From Tissierella sp. (GTDB lineage Bacteria; Bacillota; Clostridia; Tissierellales; Tissierellaceae): DNA of 64,000 bases. The DNA lies in the NCBI RefSeq assembly GCF_031460495.1, contig NZ_JAVKTS010000001.1, positions 434,001-498,000 of the forward strand. The letters run 5' to 3'. Positions 26,062-35,150 of the stretch are shown here, piece by piece (the stretch's first letter is position 1; every line of letters starts with the position of its first letter). The position numbers were made by a program, and so were the translations under genes. A model generated the notes under the pieces. The model did not search any database. It was given only the letters and a program-made list of their open reading frames with translations, and had not been told where the DNA came from.

Positions 26062-27237
26062 ATGAATATCAAAAAAAGAGTCGATGAATTGTTTCATGAA
26101 CTTGTAGACATAAGAAGGGATTTCCATATGCATCCAGAGCTTAGTGAAAATGAAGAGAGAACATCTAATAAGATCTGCGAATATCTAAGCAAATGGGGTA
26201 TTGAATATAAACAAGGTATTGCAAATACAGGAGTTGTAGCCATAATCCGAGGCAAAAATCAAGGGAAAACAGTTGCTGCAAGGGCAGATATAGATGCATT
26301 ACCAATCATAGAGGAAAATGATATATCATTTAAATCAGTTAATAATGGAATAATGCATGCCTGTGGACATGATGTCCATACCACTATACACCTTGGAGTA
26401 GCAAGATTGTTTAAGGAAATGGAAGATGAACTTGAAGGGAATGTAAAAATATTTTTTCAACCTGCAGAGGAAACAATAGGTGGAGCAAAGAGAATGATTG
26501 AAGATAGATGCTTAAAGAATCCTGATGTTGACTATGCCCTATCATTGCATGTAATGCCCTATATGGATGTTGGTCATGTAGAGTTAAAATATGGGAAGAT
26601 GAATGCAGCTACTAATGAGTTTAGTATAAAGATAAATGGTAAATCAAGTCATGCAGCTTATCCAGAGAAATCCGTTGATGCAATAGTCATATCTGGATAT
26701 TTGATTACAGCCTTACAATCTTTTATAAGTAGAAATATTTCACCTCTAGAACCAGCAGTATTTACACTGGGACAAATACATGGAGGCATTAAGAATAACA
26801 TAATAGCTTCAGAAGTTATTATGTCAGGTACATTGAGAACATTAGACCCAGAAACAAGGATATATGCTAAGAGTAGAATTAAAGAAATAGCAGAAAACAC
26901 AGCAAAAGCACATGGGGCAAGTGCAATTGTTGAATTTGAGGAAGGATATCCTGCCCTAATAAATAATGATGAAGTCGTTGACGTACTTTATGAATCTGCA
27001 GAGAGAATATTAGGCAAGGATAATGTTCATTTTAAAGAATTCCCTAGTATGGGAGCAGATGATTTTTCTTTTTTCTGTAATGAAGTAAAAGGAGGATACT
27101 ACAATTTAGGATGTGGCAATAAATCTAAGGGATGGACAGCAGCAATCCATAGTGACGAATTTATGGTTGATGAAGAATGTATTAAAATAGGAGTTATTTT
27201 ACAAACAGAAACCCTAATTCAATTACTTAAAAAATAA
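26062..27237 (+). CDS. M20D family amidohydrolase/peptidase
   Basis: 391 residues. Opens with the family start LRRDFHxHPE (here IRRDFHMHPELSENE). Metal ligands appear in MHACGHDVHTT, PAEETIGGAKRMI and ALSLHVMP; the lid domain has NGKSSHAAYPEKSVDA; the final His is in AAIHSDEF. The family includes N-acyl-amino-acid and N-acetyl-diaminopimelate deacetylases and aminoacyl hydrolases. In this operon a substrate with a diaminopimelate or D-amino-acid part is plausible but not shown. Starts at ATG 26062 behind AAGGAG (26050-26055); an in-frame TTG at 26044 overlaps alr. Confidence 0.87.
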   Translation: MNIKKRVDELFHELVDIRRDFHMHPELSENEERTSNKICEYLSKWGIEYKQGIANTGVVAIIRGKNQGKTVAARADIDALPIIEENDISFKSVNNGIMHACGHDVHTTIHLGVARLFKEMEDELEGNVKIFFQPAEETIGGAKRMIEDRCLKNPDVDYALSLHVMPYMDVGHVELKYGKMNAATNEFSIKINGKSSHAAYPEKSVDAIVISGYLITALQSFISRNISPLEPAVFTLGQIHGGIKNNIIASEVIMSGTLRTLDPETRIYAKSRIKEIAENTAKAHGASAIVEFEEGYPALINNDEVVDVLYESAERILGKDNVHFKEFPSMGADDFSFFCNEVKGGYYNLGCGNKSKGWTAAIHSDEFMVDEECIKIGVILQTETLIQLLKK

Positions 27238-27266
27238 TTTATTAATGTAATTAAGGAGGTAGTAAA

Positions 27267-28064
27267 ATGAAGGTATATATTAGTGTAGATATTGAAGGTA
27301 TAACTGGGGTCACCAACTGGAATGAAACAGAACTAGGCCACAGTGAATATGCTTGGGCAGCTGAGCAGATGACAAAGGAAACTATAGCAGCATGTGAAGC
27401 AGCAATAGAGATGGGTGCAAAAGAAATAGTCATAAAGGATGCCCATGATTCAGCAAGAAATATTGATATTAATAGACTTCCAAAAGAATCAATCATAATA
27501 AGGGGATGGACTTCTTCGCCAGAATCCATGATGGCAGGCATAGATGAAACTTGTGATGCCACAATTTTCATTGGATATCATTCAGCTGCAGGCCAAAATG
27601 GAAATCCACTAGCTCATACTATGGATTCTACAAAACTAACATATACTAAAATAAATGGCAAACTAGCATCTGAATTTACAATGAATGCCTTGATATCAGC
27701 ATACTATGGAGTACCAGTAGTATTTTTATCTGGGGATAAAATGCTTTGTGAGGATACAAGGGAGTTAGTTCCAAATATTGAAACTGTTGCAGTAAAATGG
27801 GGAGAAGGTGGGGCTACATTTAATACGCAACCAGATTATGCATGTGAATGCATAAAGAATGGAGTAAAGGAAGGGCTTAGAAAAATCAAGGAATGCAAGA
27901 TAGAATCGCCAAAGGAATTAATATTAGAAATCAGATTTAGGGAACATCAAGATGCAAATAGAGCAAGATATTATCCCGGAGTTAAGCTTATAGACGATCA
28001 TACAGTAGAGTATGTAGCGAAGGATATCCAAGATTTGATGACAGCAAGGATGTTTATACAATAA
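27267..28064 (+). CDS. dppA: D-aminopeptidase DppA (M55)
   Basis: 265 residues, close to Bacillus DppA. The zinc-binding set is visible: D8 and E10 in SVDIEGITG, H60 in KDAHDSA, H105 in GYHSAAG and E136 in ASEFTMN. DppA is a cytoplasmic, decameric enzyme that removes N-terminal D-amino acids from peptides such as D-Ala-D-Ala. It is the last gene of the lysA operon; in Bacillus it heads the dpp peptide transport operon. AAGGAGG precedes the ATG. No terminator is obvious before the regulator gene, which has a TATAAT at 28116-28121. Confidence 0.95.
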   Translation: MKVYISVDIEGITGVTNWNETELGHSEYAWAAEQMTKETIAACEAAIEMGAKEIVIKDAHDSARNIDINRLPKESIIIRGWTSSPESMMAGIDETCDATIFIGYHSAAGQNGNPLAHTMDSTKLTYTKINGKLASEFTMNALISAYYGVPVVFLSGDKMLCEDTRELVPNIETVAVKWGEGGATFNTQPDYACECIKNGVKEGLRKIKECKIESPKELILEIRFREHQDANRARYYPGVKLIDDHTVEYVAKDIQDLMTARMFIQ

Positions 28065-28142
28065 TATTCCATTTAATAGGACTACCTTAATAGACACCAA
28101 AATGATACAATATAGTATAATACATTTCTAAAGGGTGATTAT

Positions 28143-30002
28143 ATGTCTTTCAATTCAGAGTCTTATGTGAAAATGTTTACTGACATGATGTCTGAAGGTT
28201 TTATTGTAATAGATAGGGAAGGAAAAATACAAGTTTATAATGATAAAGCTAAAGAAATATTTGGCATAAGAGATGATCAGCAAATTAACCAGGAAAAAGG
28301 GAAAATTAGTAATGGAGATATAGTCATTATTGCAGATAATTCCATAGGTCAAGATGATGGGAAAATGGATTCTAATTCTTTAAAAGTACTAGGTATTAAG
28401 GATAAGGATATAGACATAGGAGATTCACTAATTGCCATCGGTATGTTTAATAAAAAATCAGTAGATGAACCTGTATTCAAGCTTCTAAAAAAAGGGCACA
28501 ATGAAGAATTTTTGAGATTAGAAACTACATTTTTAGGAATTGATATAGAAGTAGAAATAGATTTTGCAAGTAAGATTATATCCATCAAGGTAAGAGATGA
28601 AGAGTACATCATGAATTACATCAATGCAATAGGGCATATGGTAATTTTAGATAAGGATACAAAGATGATGAAGTTTTACCAATCCCAGGGATATACAGCT
28701 AGGGGAGAGAGTATTAACGATATATTAAAGGGCAGCCAATATAGAGCCAAGGGAAAAGATACTGAGAATCTAGATGTAATTGGTAGAAATATTTTTGAAA
28801 TTCATAAATCTGATTCAATTATTCAGCAATTTTATGAAGCTGCTAAGGGAAAGGATATTTCTTACATAGATGAGTTTGAAGAAATAAATGGATTCCCAAC
28901 TATGTGTACCCTTTTACATGTAGAAGATAAAGGGCAAAGAATAGGAGCTGCTTTAAAAGTAGAAGATATTTCTCAAATAAAAACAGTTATAGCTGAAAGG
29001 GATAATGCTATTAAGGAGCTTGAAAAAGCAGCAGAGCAGCTATTAGAGGGAGAAATATTAAACAAGACTTTTCCAAGCTTTGTTGGAAACAGTCAACAAA
29101 TAGAGCATGTAAAGAAAATGGCTTTGAAAGCATCTAAAACTAATTCAAATGTATTGATATTAGGAGAAAGTGGAACAGGAAAAACCATATTGGCTAAAGC
29201 GATCCATGAAAATAGCAAGCTTAAGGATAAGCCTTTTATACATGTAAATTGTGGTGCAATACCTGAAAATTTATTGGAGTCCGAGTTGTTTGGATATGAA
29301 AAAGGTGCATTTACTGGAGCTAGAAATGATGGAAAGAAAGGCTTCTTTGAAATTGCTAATGGAGGAACCATATTTTTAGATGAAATTGGTGATATTTCTC
29401 AGAACTTACAGGTTAAGTTATTGCAAATAATTCAAGAAAAGAGTTTTTATAGAGTAGGTGGAACAGAAAAAGTTACAGTAAATATTCGCATTATTGCTGC
29501 CACTAATAAAAATTTAGAAGAAGAAATGATAAAGGGTAATTTTAGAGAGGACTTATATTATAGAATCAATGTATTTCCCATCTGGATACCACCATTAAGG
29601 GAAAGAAAGCAAGATATAAATTTATTGATAGAACTTCTATTACCTAGAATATGTGAAGAAATAGGCTGTGAAAATAAGAGAATTTCCTCTGAGGCAATTA
29701 ATTTAATATTAAAATATGATTGGCCTGGCAATATAAGAGAGTTAGAAAACATACTAGAAAGAGCAGTAAACTTAGCTGAAGGAAATAATATAATTTCTAA
29801 GCATATAACCTTAAAAATAGATAGACACAAAAGTATGGACCATAGCATTTTACCTTTAAGACAATTCTTAGAAGAACAAGAGAAAATAGCAATTGAAAAT
29901 ACATTATCTTTCTATGGCGGAGATAAGAAGAAGGCAATAGAGGCTTTAAATATAAGCAAAACAACTTTTTATGAAAGGATAAAAAAATACAACATAGAGT
30001 AG
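28143..30002 (+). CDS. Sigma-54-dependent transcriptional activator with PAS sensor
   Basis: 619 residues. An N-terminal PAS domain (about 5-60; SEGFIVIDREGKIQVYNDKAKEIFGI) and a second PAS-like region (about 155-275) lead through a coiled coil to a AAA+ domain (about 315-545) with GESGTGKT Walker A near 340, GAFTGA near 388 (the sigma-54 contact loop), LDEIGD Walker B and NIRELEN. A Fis-type helix-turn-helix closes the protein (about 580-619; KKAIEALNISKTTFYERI). It lies between two operons that both carry -24/-12 promoters, so it is the obvious candidate activator of both. Ligand unknown; the PAS domains make an amino acid or peptide product plausible. Confidence 0.95.
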   Translation: MSFNSESYVKMFTDMMSEGFIVIDREGKIQVYNDKAKEIFGIRDDQQINQEKGKISNGDIVIIADNSIGQDDGKMDSNSLKVLGIKDKDIDIGDSLIAIGMFNKKSVDEPVFKLLKKGHNEEFLRLETTFLGIDIEVEIDFASKIISIKVRDEEYIMNYINAIGHMVILDKDTKMMKFYQSQGYTARGESINDILKGSQYRAKGKDTENLDVIGRNIFEIHKSDSIIQQFYEAAKGKDISYIDEFEEINGFPTMCTLLHVEDKGQRIGAALKVEDISQIKTVIAERDNAIKELEKAAEQLLEGEILNKTFPSFVGNSQQIEHVKKMALKASKTNSNVLILGESGTGKTILAKAIHENSKLKDKPFIHVNCGAIPENLLESELFGYEKGAFTGARNDGKKGFFEIANGGTIFLDEIGDISQNLQVKLLQIIQEKSFYRVGGTEKVTVNIRIIAATNKNLEEEMIKGNFREDLYYRINVFPIWIPPLRERKQDINLLIELLLPRICEEIGCENKRISSEAINLILKYDWPGNIRELENILERAVNLAEGNNIISKHITLKIDRHKSMDHSILPLRQFLEEQEKIAIENTLSFYGGDKKKAIEALNISKTTFYERIKKYNIE

Positions 30003-30084
30003 CTTAAGTCAAAATTATGTTTATTAGCCTTAGACAATTAACCTTATTTGGTTTTTATAAGCTAATGATAAGATAGGGGGAAAT

Positions 30085-30711
30085 ATGAAAGAGAATAATA
30101 TCCAATATGTTAAGTTAAGTAATGGTAAAATTATAAGACAAATAGAAGGACTTGTTTTATTAACTGATTTAGATGATAGCTTTATTATTGATTTAAAATA
30201 TGCTACTGCTGATAACTTCTTTGAAAAGTGTTTTTATCCAGTAAAGGTATGTGCTATACGAAGAGAAACTGGGGAAAAGTTAGTAAAAGCCAACAATATA
30301 TTCAAAGAAAAAGGCTATTCTATAAAAGTTTGGGATGCATATAGACCACTTAATATACAAAGAGCATTTTATGAAGCATATCCAAATACTCCTTTTGTGG
30401 CAAAGCCACCTGATAAACCAATTACATCAGGTTTTCGTCCAAGGCACAATAACGGAATGGCAGTAGATATAACATTAGTAGATAAGGATGGCAAGGAACT
30501 TGAAATGCCTAGTGAGTTTGATGATTTTACAGAAAAAGCATCACCAACATATGAACATATGACTTTAGAAGCAAGAAAAAATGTAAATTTCCTCATGGAA
30601 GTTATGTTGGGTTTAGGATTTGAAATTCACCAAGGGGAATGGTGGCATTTTGTAGATAGTATAGAAACTCCTAATCCATATTTAGATATAGCTTTAGAAG
30701 AATTTTTATGA
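30085..30711 (+). CDS. ddpX: D-alanyl-D-alanine dipeptidase (VanX/DdpX, M15D)
   Basis: 208 residues. Catalytic residues align with VanX: R87 (WDAYRP), H121 and D128 in RHNNGMAVDITL (the SxHxxGxAxD zinc motif, with Arg in place of Ser), E185 and H188 in EWWHF. No signal peptide, so cytoplasmic. VanX-type enzymes split D-Ala-D-Ala; outside vancomycin clusters they serve D-Ala-D-Ala use as nutrient. No vanH/vanA/vanRS genes are here, and the context is peptide catabolism. The 83-base gap after the activator gene contains no clear terminator. Confidence 0.92.
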   Translation: MKENNIQYVKLSNGKIIRQIEGLVLLTDLDDSFIIDLKYATADNFFEKCFYPVKVCAIRRETGEKLVKANNIFKEKGYSIKVWDAYRPLNIQRAFYEAYPNTPFVAKPPDKPITSGFRPRHNNGMAVDITLVDKDGKELEMPSEFDDFTEKASPTYEHMTLEARKNVNFLMEVMLGLGFEIHQGEWWHFVDSIETPNPYLDIALEEFL

Positions 30712-30740
30712 TGCAGCAACAATTAGCCTTTTTCCTAAAA

Positions 30741-30757
30741 TTCGGAAGCTGTCCGGA
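30741..30757. promoter_or_regulatory. Candidate activator site (inverted TTCGGA/TCCGGA)
   Basis: TTCGGA (30741-30746) and TCCGGA (30752-30757) form an imperfect inverted repeat about 237 bases upstream of the second sigma-54 promoter. A further TTCGGA half-site is at 30869-30874, followed by AAAA as in the lysA-side site. Role inferred. Confidence 0.3.
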
Positions 30758-30892
30758 TTTTGGAAAGAAGATTAAAAGTATTATAATATATAACAAAGAA
30801 GATATTATAATAACTTGAGATATATAGCTTGAATCATAGATGGATATATATTACCTAGATTACGAGAATTCGGAAAAACAAAATTGCACCGC

Positions 30893-30915
30893 TTAGAATA
30901 ATCAGATTATTCTAA
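30893..30915. promoter_or_regulatory. Perfect 10-bp inverted repeat upstream of the second sigma-54 promoter
   Basis: TTAGAATAAT and ATTATTCTAA flank a CAG spacer, about 78 bases upstream of the -24 GG. There is no T tract on either side, so a binding site fits better than a terminator. The 489-base gap 30712-31200 otherwise holds the candidate sites listed separately, the promoter and a possible leader ORF. Confidence 0.4.
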
Positions 30916-30992
30916 TAAAATTGTATTATCTAAACTTTGCAAATATGCAATTCATTAAGTCTTATTGGAATTTTAGGATTAAAATCTTAAAA

Positions 30993-31008
30993 TGGCATAA
31001 TTCTTGCA
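30993..31008 (+). promoter_or_regulatory. Sigma-54 (-24/-12) promoter of the peptide uptake and degradation operon
   Basis: TGGCATAATTCTTGCA: GG at 30994-30995 and GC at 31006-31007 are separated by exactly 10 bases. Transcription would begin near 31019, leaving a leader of about 180 bases before the binding-protein gene. Confidence 0.85.
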
Positions 31009-31200
31009 ATATTATATAAATAATGCAATCATAGCATGAATTTTGATAATCAATAAATATAATATAGTGAGCAAGTGTAATCTTGTTAAGGAGGTTGATA
31101 AATTTATTGCTTATGAAGAAAACTTCAAGTATTAAGAGTATGGTGTAAGCTTTGTAAAGAAAGCAATGAAATTTAAGAATGAAAATTGAGGGGGAGAAAT

Positions 31201-33060
31201 ATGAAAAGATTAGTAGCTTTAATGATGGCTATAATGATTATCTTGGTAGGTTGCTCAAAACCAACTACTACACCAGATGGTGATAAGCCAGGTAAGAAGG
31301 TAGAAGAAACTAAGCCACAAGAGTATTCAACTGTTTACTCAGGAGAAATTACTACTCTAAATTATTTAGTAACTGCAAGTGCAAATGAATTTGCCTTAGC
31401 TGCAAATATGGTTGATAACTTAATTGATTATGACAAATATGGGGTAGCAATACCTAGTTTAGCAACTGAATGGAGTAGTTCGGATGATGGATTAGTTTGG
31501 ACTTTAAAAATCCGTCAAGGTGTAAAATGGCTTACTCATGAAGGTGAAGAATATGCAGAAGTTAAAGCTAAAGATTTTGTTGATTCTGCTAGATACTTAT
31601 TAAACCCTGCTAATGAATCACAGACAGCAAATATATTCTACTCAGTAATAAAAAATGCAGAAGAATTCTATAATGGTGAAGTAACCGATTTTGAACAAGT
31701 AGGGGTAAAGGCAATTGATGATTATACACTAGAGTATACTCTAAAACAAAACACACCGTATTTCCTTTCTATGCTAAATTATGTTTGTTTCCTACCTGTT
31801 AATGGAGACTTCTTAGAAGAAGTTGGAGATAGTTTTGGAACGGATAATAGCTTTTTCTTATATAATGGTGCATATATAATGGAAACTTTTGAGCCGCAGA
31901 CTAGAAGAATTCTAGTGAAGAATGATAAATATTGGGATAAAGACAATATATTCATAGACAAGATTAAGATGACCTATAATCAAGAGGCTGCAACACTATC
32001 ACCAGAATTGTTTTTACGTGGGGAAATAGATTATGCTGATATATCTGCTTCATTAATTGAAGAATGGATGAAGGATCCAGCTAAAAAGGATTTAGTTAGA
32101 CCAAATAGAACTAGTTTTTATACTTTTTTCTATGCCTTAAATTTTGATCCTCAATTTGATGCTGCATTTGAACCAGATAATTGGAAGATTGCTGTAAATA
32201 ATCTTAATTTCCGTAAATCATTGTTCCATGGATTAGATAGAATATCTGCCATGACAACTTCAGAACCTTATAATCCAGCACAAAAACTGTCAAATACTAT
32301 TACACCAAAGAGTTTTGTTGACTTAGATGGAGTAGACTACACTCAATTGGGAGGTCTAAAGGAATTCGCAAGCAATGATTCATTCAATGAAGCATTGGCA
32401 AAGGAATACAGAGATAAAGCTATGGAAGAATTAAAAGGAAAAGCAAGTTTCCCAATAATAGTATATATGCCATATAACTCTGGTGGAACTGAATTGGCAA
32501 ACCGTGTTCAAGTAATAGAACAGCAAATGGAAAATTTACTTGGTAAGGATTATATAGACATTCAAATAGATGCGAAACCACCTACAAACTTCTTATCAGA
32601 AGTAAGGCGTTCAGGAAAATATGCATTCTTAGAATGCAACTGGGGTCCTGACTATGCAGACCCTGAAACATATACTGGTCCATTCGCACCTGGCGGAACT
32701 TATAACTTCCCAGAGAAAGTAGAAGGATATACTGAAGCTAATGGAGAAAAGACATATACAAATTTAGTAGATAAAGCTAATGCAGAAGTTTTAGACATTG
32801 ACAAGCGCTATGAACTATTTGCTGAAGCAGAAGCATTTTTAATAGGAGAAGCATTTGTTATACCATATGCACTTGGCGGTGGAGGCTATGCAGCTTCTAG
32901 ACTAAGTCCATTTGAATCACAGTATTCACCATTTGGAGTATCATCAGAAAGATACAAAGGACAAAAAATATTGGAAAAACCTATGAACTCAGAAGAATTC
33001 AAAGCATTACTTCCAATTTGGGAAGCAGAACGTACTGAAGCACTAAAGAAGAGTAAATAA
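31201..33060 (+). CDS. Oligopeptide/dipeptide ABC transporter substrate-binding lipoprotein (SBP family 5)
   Basis: 619 residues. Lipoprotein signal with lipobox ILVGC (Cys18) and a Thr/Pro/Lys linker. Family-5 features: ITTLNYL start, LATEWSSSDDGLVWTLKIRQGVKW, DFVDSARYLLNP, and the long C-terminal domain with NWGPDYADPETYTGPF. The protein captures peptides outside the cell for DppBCDF. The adjacent murein-peptide enzymes suggest wall tripeptides, tetrapeptides or D-Ala-D-Ala as ligands (inference). ATG 31201 follows GAGGGGGAG; an in-frame start at 31186 lacks a site. A hairpin follows, which may raise its expression over the permeases. Confidence 0.93.
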   Translation: MKRLVALMMAIMIILVGCSKPTTTPDGDKPGKKVEETKPQEYSTVYSGEITTLNYLVTASANEFALAANMVDNLIDYDKYGVAIPSLATEWSSSDDGLVWTLKIRQGVKWLTHEGEEYAEVKAKDFVDSARYLLNPANESQTANIFYSVIKNAEEFYNGEVTDFEQVGVKAIDDYTLEYTLKQNTPYFLSMLNYVCFLPVNGDFLEEVGDSFGTDNSFFLYNGAYIMETFEPQTRRILVKNDKYWDKDNIFIDKIKMTYNQEAATLSPELFLRGEIDYADISASLIEEWMKDPAKKDLVRPNRTSFYTFFYALNFDPQFDAAFEPDNWKIAVNNLNFRKSLFHGLDRISAMTTSEPYNPAQKLSNTITPKSFVDLDGVDYTQLGGLKEFASNDSFNEALAKEYRDKAMEELKGKASFPIIVYMPYNSGGTELANRVQVIEQQMENLLGKDYIDIQIDAKPPTNFLSEVRRSGKYAFLECNWGPDYADPETYTGPFAPGGTYNFPEKVEGYTEANGEKTYTNLVDKANAEVLDIDKRYELFAEAEAFLIGEAFVIPYALGGGGYAASRLSPFESQYSPFGVSSERYKGQKILEKPMNSEEFKALLPIWEAERTEALKKSK

Positions 33061-33068
33061 TACTATAG

Positions 33069-33102
33069 GACCTAAGGGTTGCTTTGTGGTAATCCTTAGG
33101 TC
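33069..33102 (+). other. Intercistronic hairpin between binding protein and permease genes
   Basis: A 12-bp stem with one G-T pair (33069-33080 with 33091-33102, core GACCTAAGG / CCTTAGGTC) and a 10-base loop. No T tract follows, so it is more likely an mRNA-stabilising or partial terminator element than a full stop. Confidence 0.6.
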
Positions 33103-33227
33103 TAAATAATAAGATACTATAGCTTAATAAAAGTATTTAGACTAATACATAGTTCAAGGATATTTGATTTTTCTTGATTTTTCTTAATACTTAATATAGT
33201 TGACATAAAGAGAAGAGGGGGAAAAAA

Positions 33228-34172
33228 ATGCTAAAATATTCCATTAAGAGACTATTACAATCCTTGCTTACCCTATTTATAATAGTTACAGTAGTCTTTC
33301 TTCTTATGCGATTATTGCCGGAGGAAGGATATTTCGGTGCATCCTATGAAAAGCTAGATGAAAATCAAAGAGAAGCTATACTGACTAATATGGGTCTTAG
33401 GGATCCTATGCATAAGCAATTAATTGGATTTTATAAAGATCTATTAAATGGTGACTTAGGTAAATCCATTACATTTAGACCTAAGGTTCCTGTTTTAGAT
33501 ATTATAAAAGATAAAGTACCATATTCCTTATATTTTGGATTAGGTGCCATAGGGATATCTCTATTACTTGGAGTATCTTTGGGTATAGCCATGGCTAGAA
33601 ATAAGAATAAATTCTGGGATAAGTTAGGGACAGGATATGTTGTCTTTATAAGAGCGGTACCAGCTGCAGTATATTTTTTATTTTTGCAATTATATGTAAC
33701 AGGTATTTTTAAATTACCAATGTTGTTTGACATAGATAAGCCTAAAACATGGATATTACCAGTAATATCAATGTCCTTAGGAGGAATTGCAAGCTATGCT
33801 ATGTGGATGAGACGCTATATGGTAGATGAGCTAAATAAAGATTATGTCAAATTAGCTAGAGCCAAAGGCTTAAAAAGCAAACAAATAATGGTAAAGCATG
33901 TATTTCGTAATGCATTCGTACCAATGGCACAATACTTACCTTCTGCAATACTTTTTACTATAGCTGGCTCAATATATATTGAATCACTATATTCGATTCC
34001 TGGTATGGGTGGATTACTTGTAGAAGTAATTAAAAGGCAAGATAACACTTTAGTGCAAGCCTTAGTACTTGTATACTCATCAATAGGTATCGTTGGATTG
34101 TTTTTAGGAGATATACTGATGGCCTTATTTGATCCTCGTATAAATTTACAGAAAAAAGGGGGCGCTAGATAA
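33228..34172 (+). CDS. dppB: Peptide ABC transporter permease DppB
   Basis: 314 residues, six predicted membrane helices, with the LLRLLP-type N-terminus (VVFLLMRLLPEEGYFG) and the EAA loop RYMVDELNKDYVKLARAKGLKSKQI (quoted in part: DYVKLARAKGL). It forms the channel with DppC. GAGGGGG precedes the ATG. Its stop codon overlaps the dppC start by one base (TAATG), so the two subunits are translationally coupled. Confidence 0.93.
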   Translation: MLKYSIKRLLQSLLTLFIIVTVVFLLMRLLPEEGYFGASYEKLDENQREAILTNMGLRDPMHKQLIGFYKDLLNGDLGKSITFRPKVPVLDIIKDKVPYSLYFGLGAIGISLLLGVSLGIAMARNKNKFWDKLGTGYVVFIRAVPAAVYFLFLQLYVTGIFKLPMLFDIDKPKTWILPVISMSLGGIASYAMWMRRYMVDELNKDYVKLARAKGLKSKQIMVKHVFRNAFVPMAQYLPSAILFTIAGSIYIESLYSIPGMGGLLVEVIKRQDNTLVQALVLVYSSIGIVGLFLGDILMALFDPRINLQKKGGAR

Positions 34173-35140
34173 TGGGGAAAGGTGTAGTAAATAAATTAAC
34201 TGATTCTATAAACGAAGATTTGTTCCAGTTTGCAGAATACAATGAAGAAGAAGCTAAACGTGGAGGTTATTCAAACTACTCATATTGGCGTTCTACTTGG
34301 CAGGTTTTTATAAAAAATAGATTAGCTGTTTTCCTATTAACTCTAATGGCCGTAATATTGGTATTCACTATAATTCAACCTTATTTACCTAATCAAAAGT
34401 CACCAACTGAAATTCATATAAACCCTGAAACCAGGTTGCCACTTGCAAACAATTCTCCTAGTTCAGAGCATTGGTTTGGCACCAACTCAATTGGTCAAGA
34501 TCTTTGGTCCCGTATATGGAATGGGTCTAGAACATCCTTGATGATAGGTATAACAGTAGGTATTTGGGAGGCTGTTATAGGCATTACTGTAGGCGCCATG
34601 TGGGGATATATAAGATGGCTAGATAGGCCAATGACTGAGATATACAATGTAATTAACAATATTCCTAAAACAATAATATTAGTTCTAATGACTTATATAA
34701 TGAAGCCTAGTTTATATACTATGATCATTGCCATGGGATTAACATCCTGGATTGATATGGCTCGTTTTGTACGAAATTTGACTGTTATCATTAGGGATAG
34801 AGAATATAATTTAGCATCAAAATGTTTAGGTACTCCTACAAGGAGGATAATTGCCAAAAATCTACTTCCATATTTGGTTTCAGTTATTATGCTGACAATT
34901 GCATTATCTATTCCACAGACTATAGGTTATGAAGTATTCCTAACTTATATAGGTCTTGGTTTACCTGTAAGTATTCCATCACTTGGTAACCTAATAAATG
35001 AAGGAAGATCCCTTATGATGGTTGCATCTCAAAGGTATCAATTAATATTTCCCTCAATAGTTATTTCTATAATTACCATTTCGTTTTATATGATGGGGAA
35101 TGTTTTTTCTGATGCAGCAGACCCTAAAAACCATGTATAG
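34172..35140 (+). CDS. dppC: Peptide ABC transporter permease DppC
   Basis: 322 residues. An N-terminal cytoplasmic stretch of about 45 residues rich in Glu/Tyr is followed by the usual OppC_N helix (about 48-68), then HWFGTNSIGQDLWSRIWNGSR, the hallmark of DppC/OppC, and the EAA loop YNLASKCLGTPTRRI. Six membrane helices in total. Overlaps dppB by one base; 10 bases separate it from dppD. Confidence 0.93.
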   Translation: MGKGVVNKLTDSINEDLFQFAEYNEEEAKRGGYSNYSYWRSTWQVFIKNRLAVFLLTLMAVILVFTIIQPYLPNQKSPTEIHINPETRLPLANNSPSSEHWFGTNSIGQDLWSRIWNGSRTSLMIGITVGIWEAVIGITVGAMWGYIRWLDRPMTEIYNVINNIPKTIILVLMTYIMKPSLYTMIIAMGLTSWIDMARFVRNLTVIIRDREYNLASKCLGTPTRRIIAKNLLPYLVSVIMLTIALSIPQTIGYEVFLTYIGLGLPVSIPSLGNLINEGRSLMMVASQRYQLIFPSIVISIITISFYMMGNVFSDAADPKNHV

Positions 35141-35150
35141 GAGGTGCACT

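Noticed and set aside
30085-30711. VanX-like gene as part of a vancomycin resistance cluster
   Set aside because: No vanHA, vanRS, vanY or vanZ genes nearby; the context is peptide catabolism.
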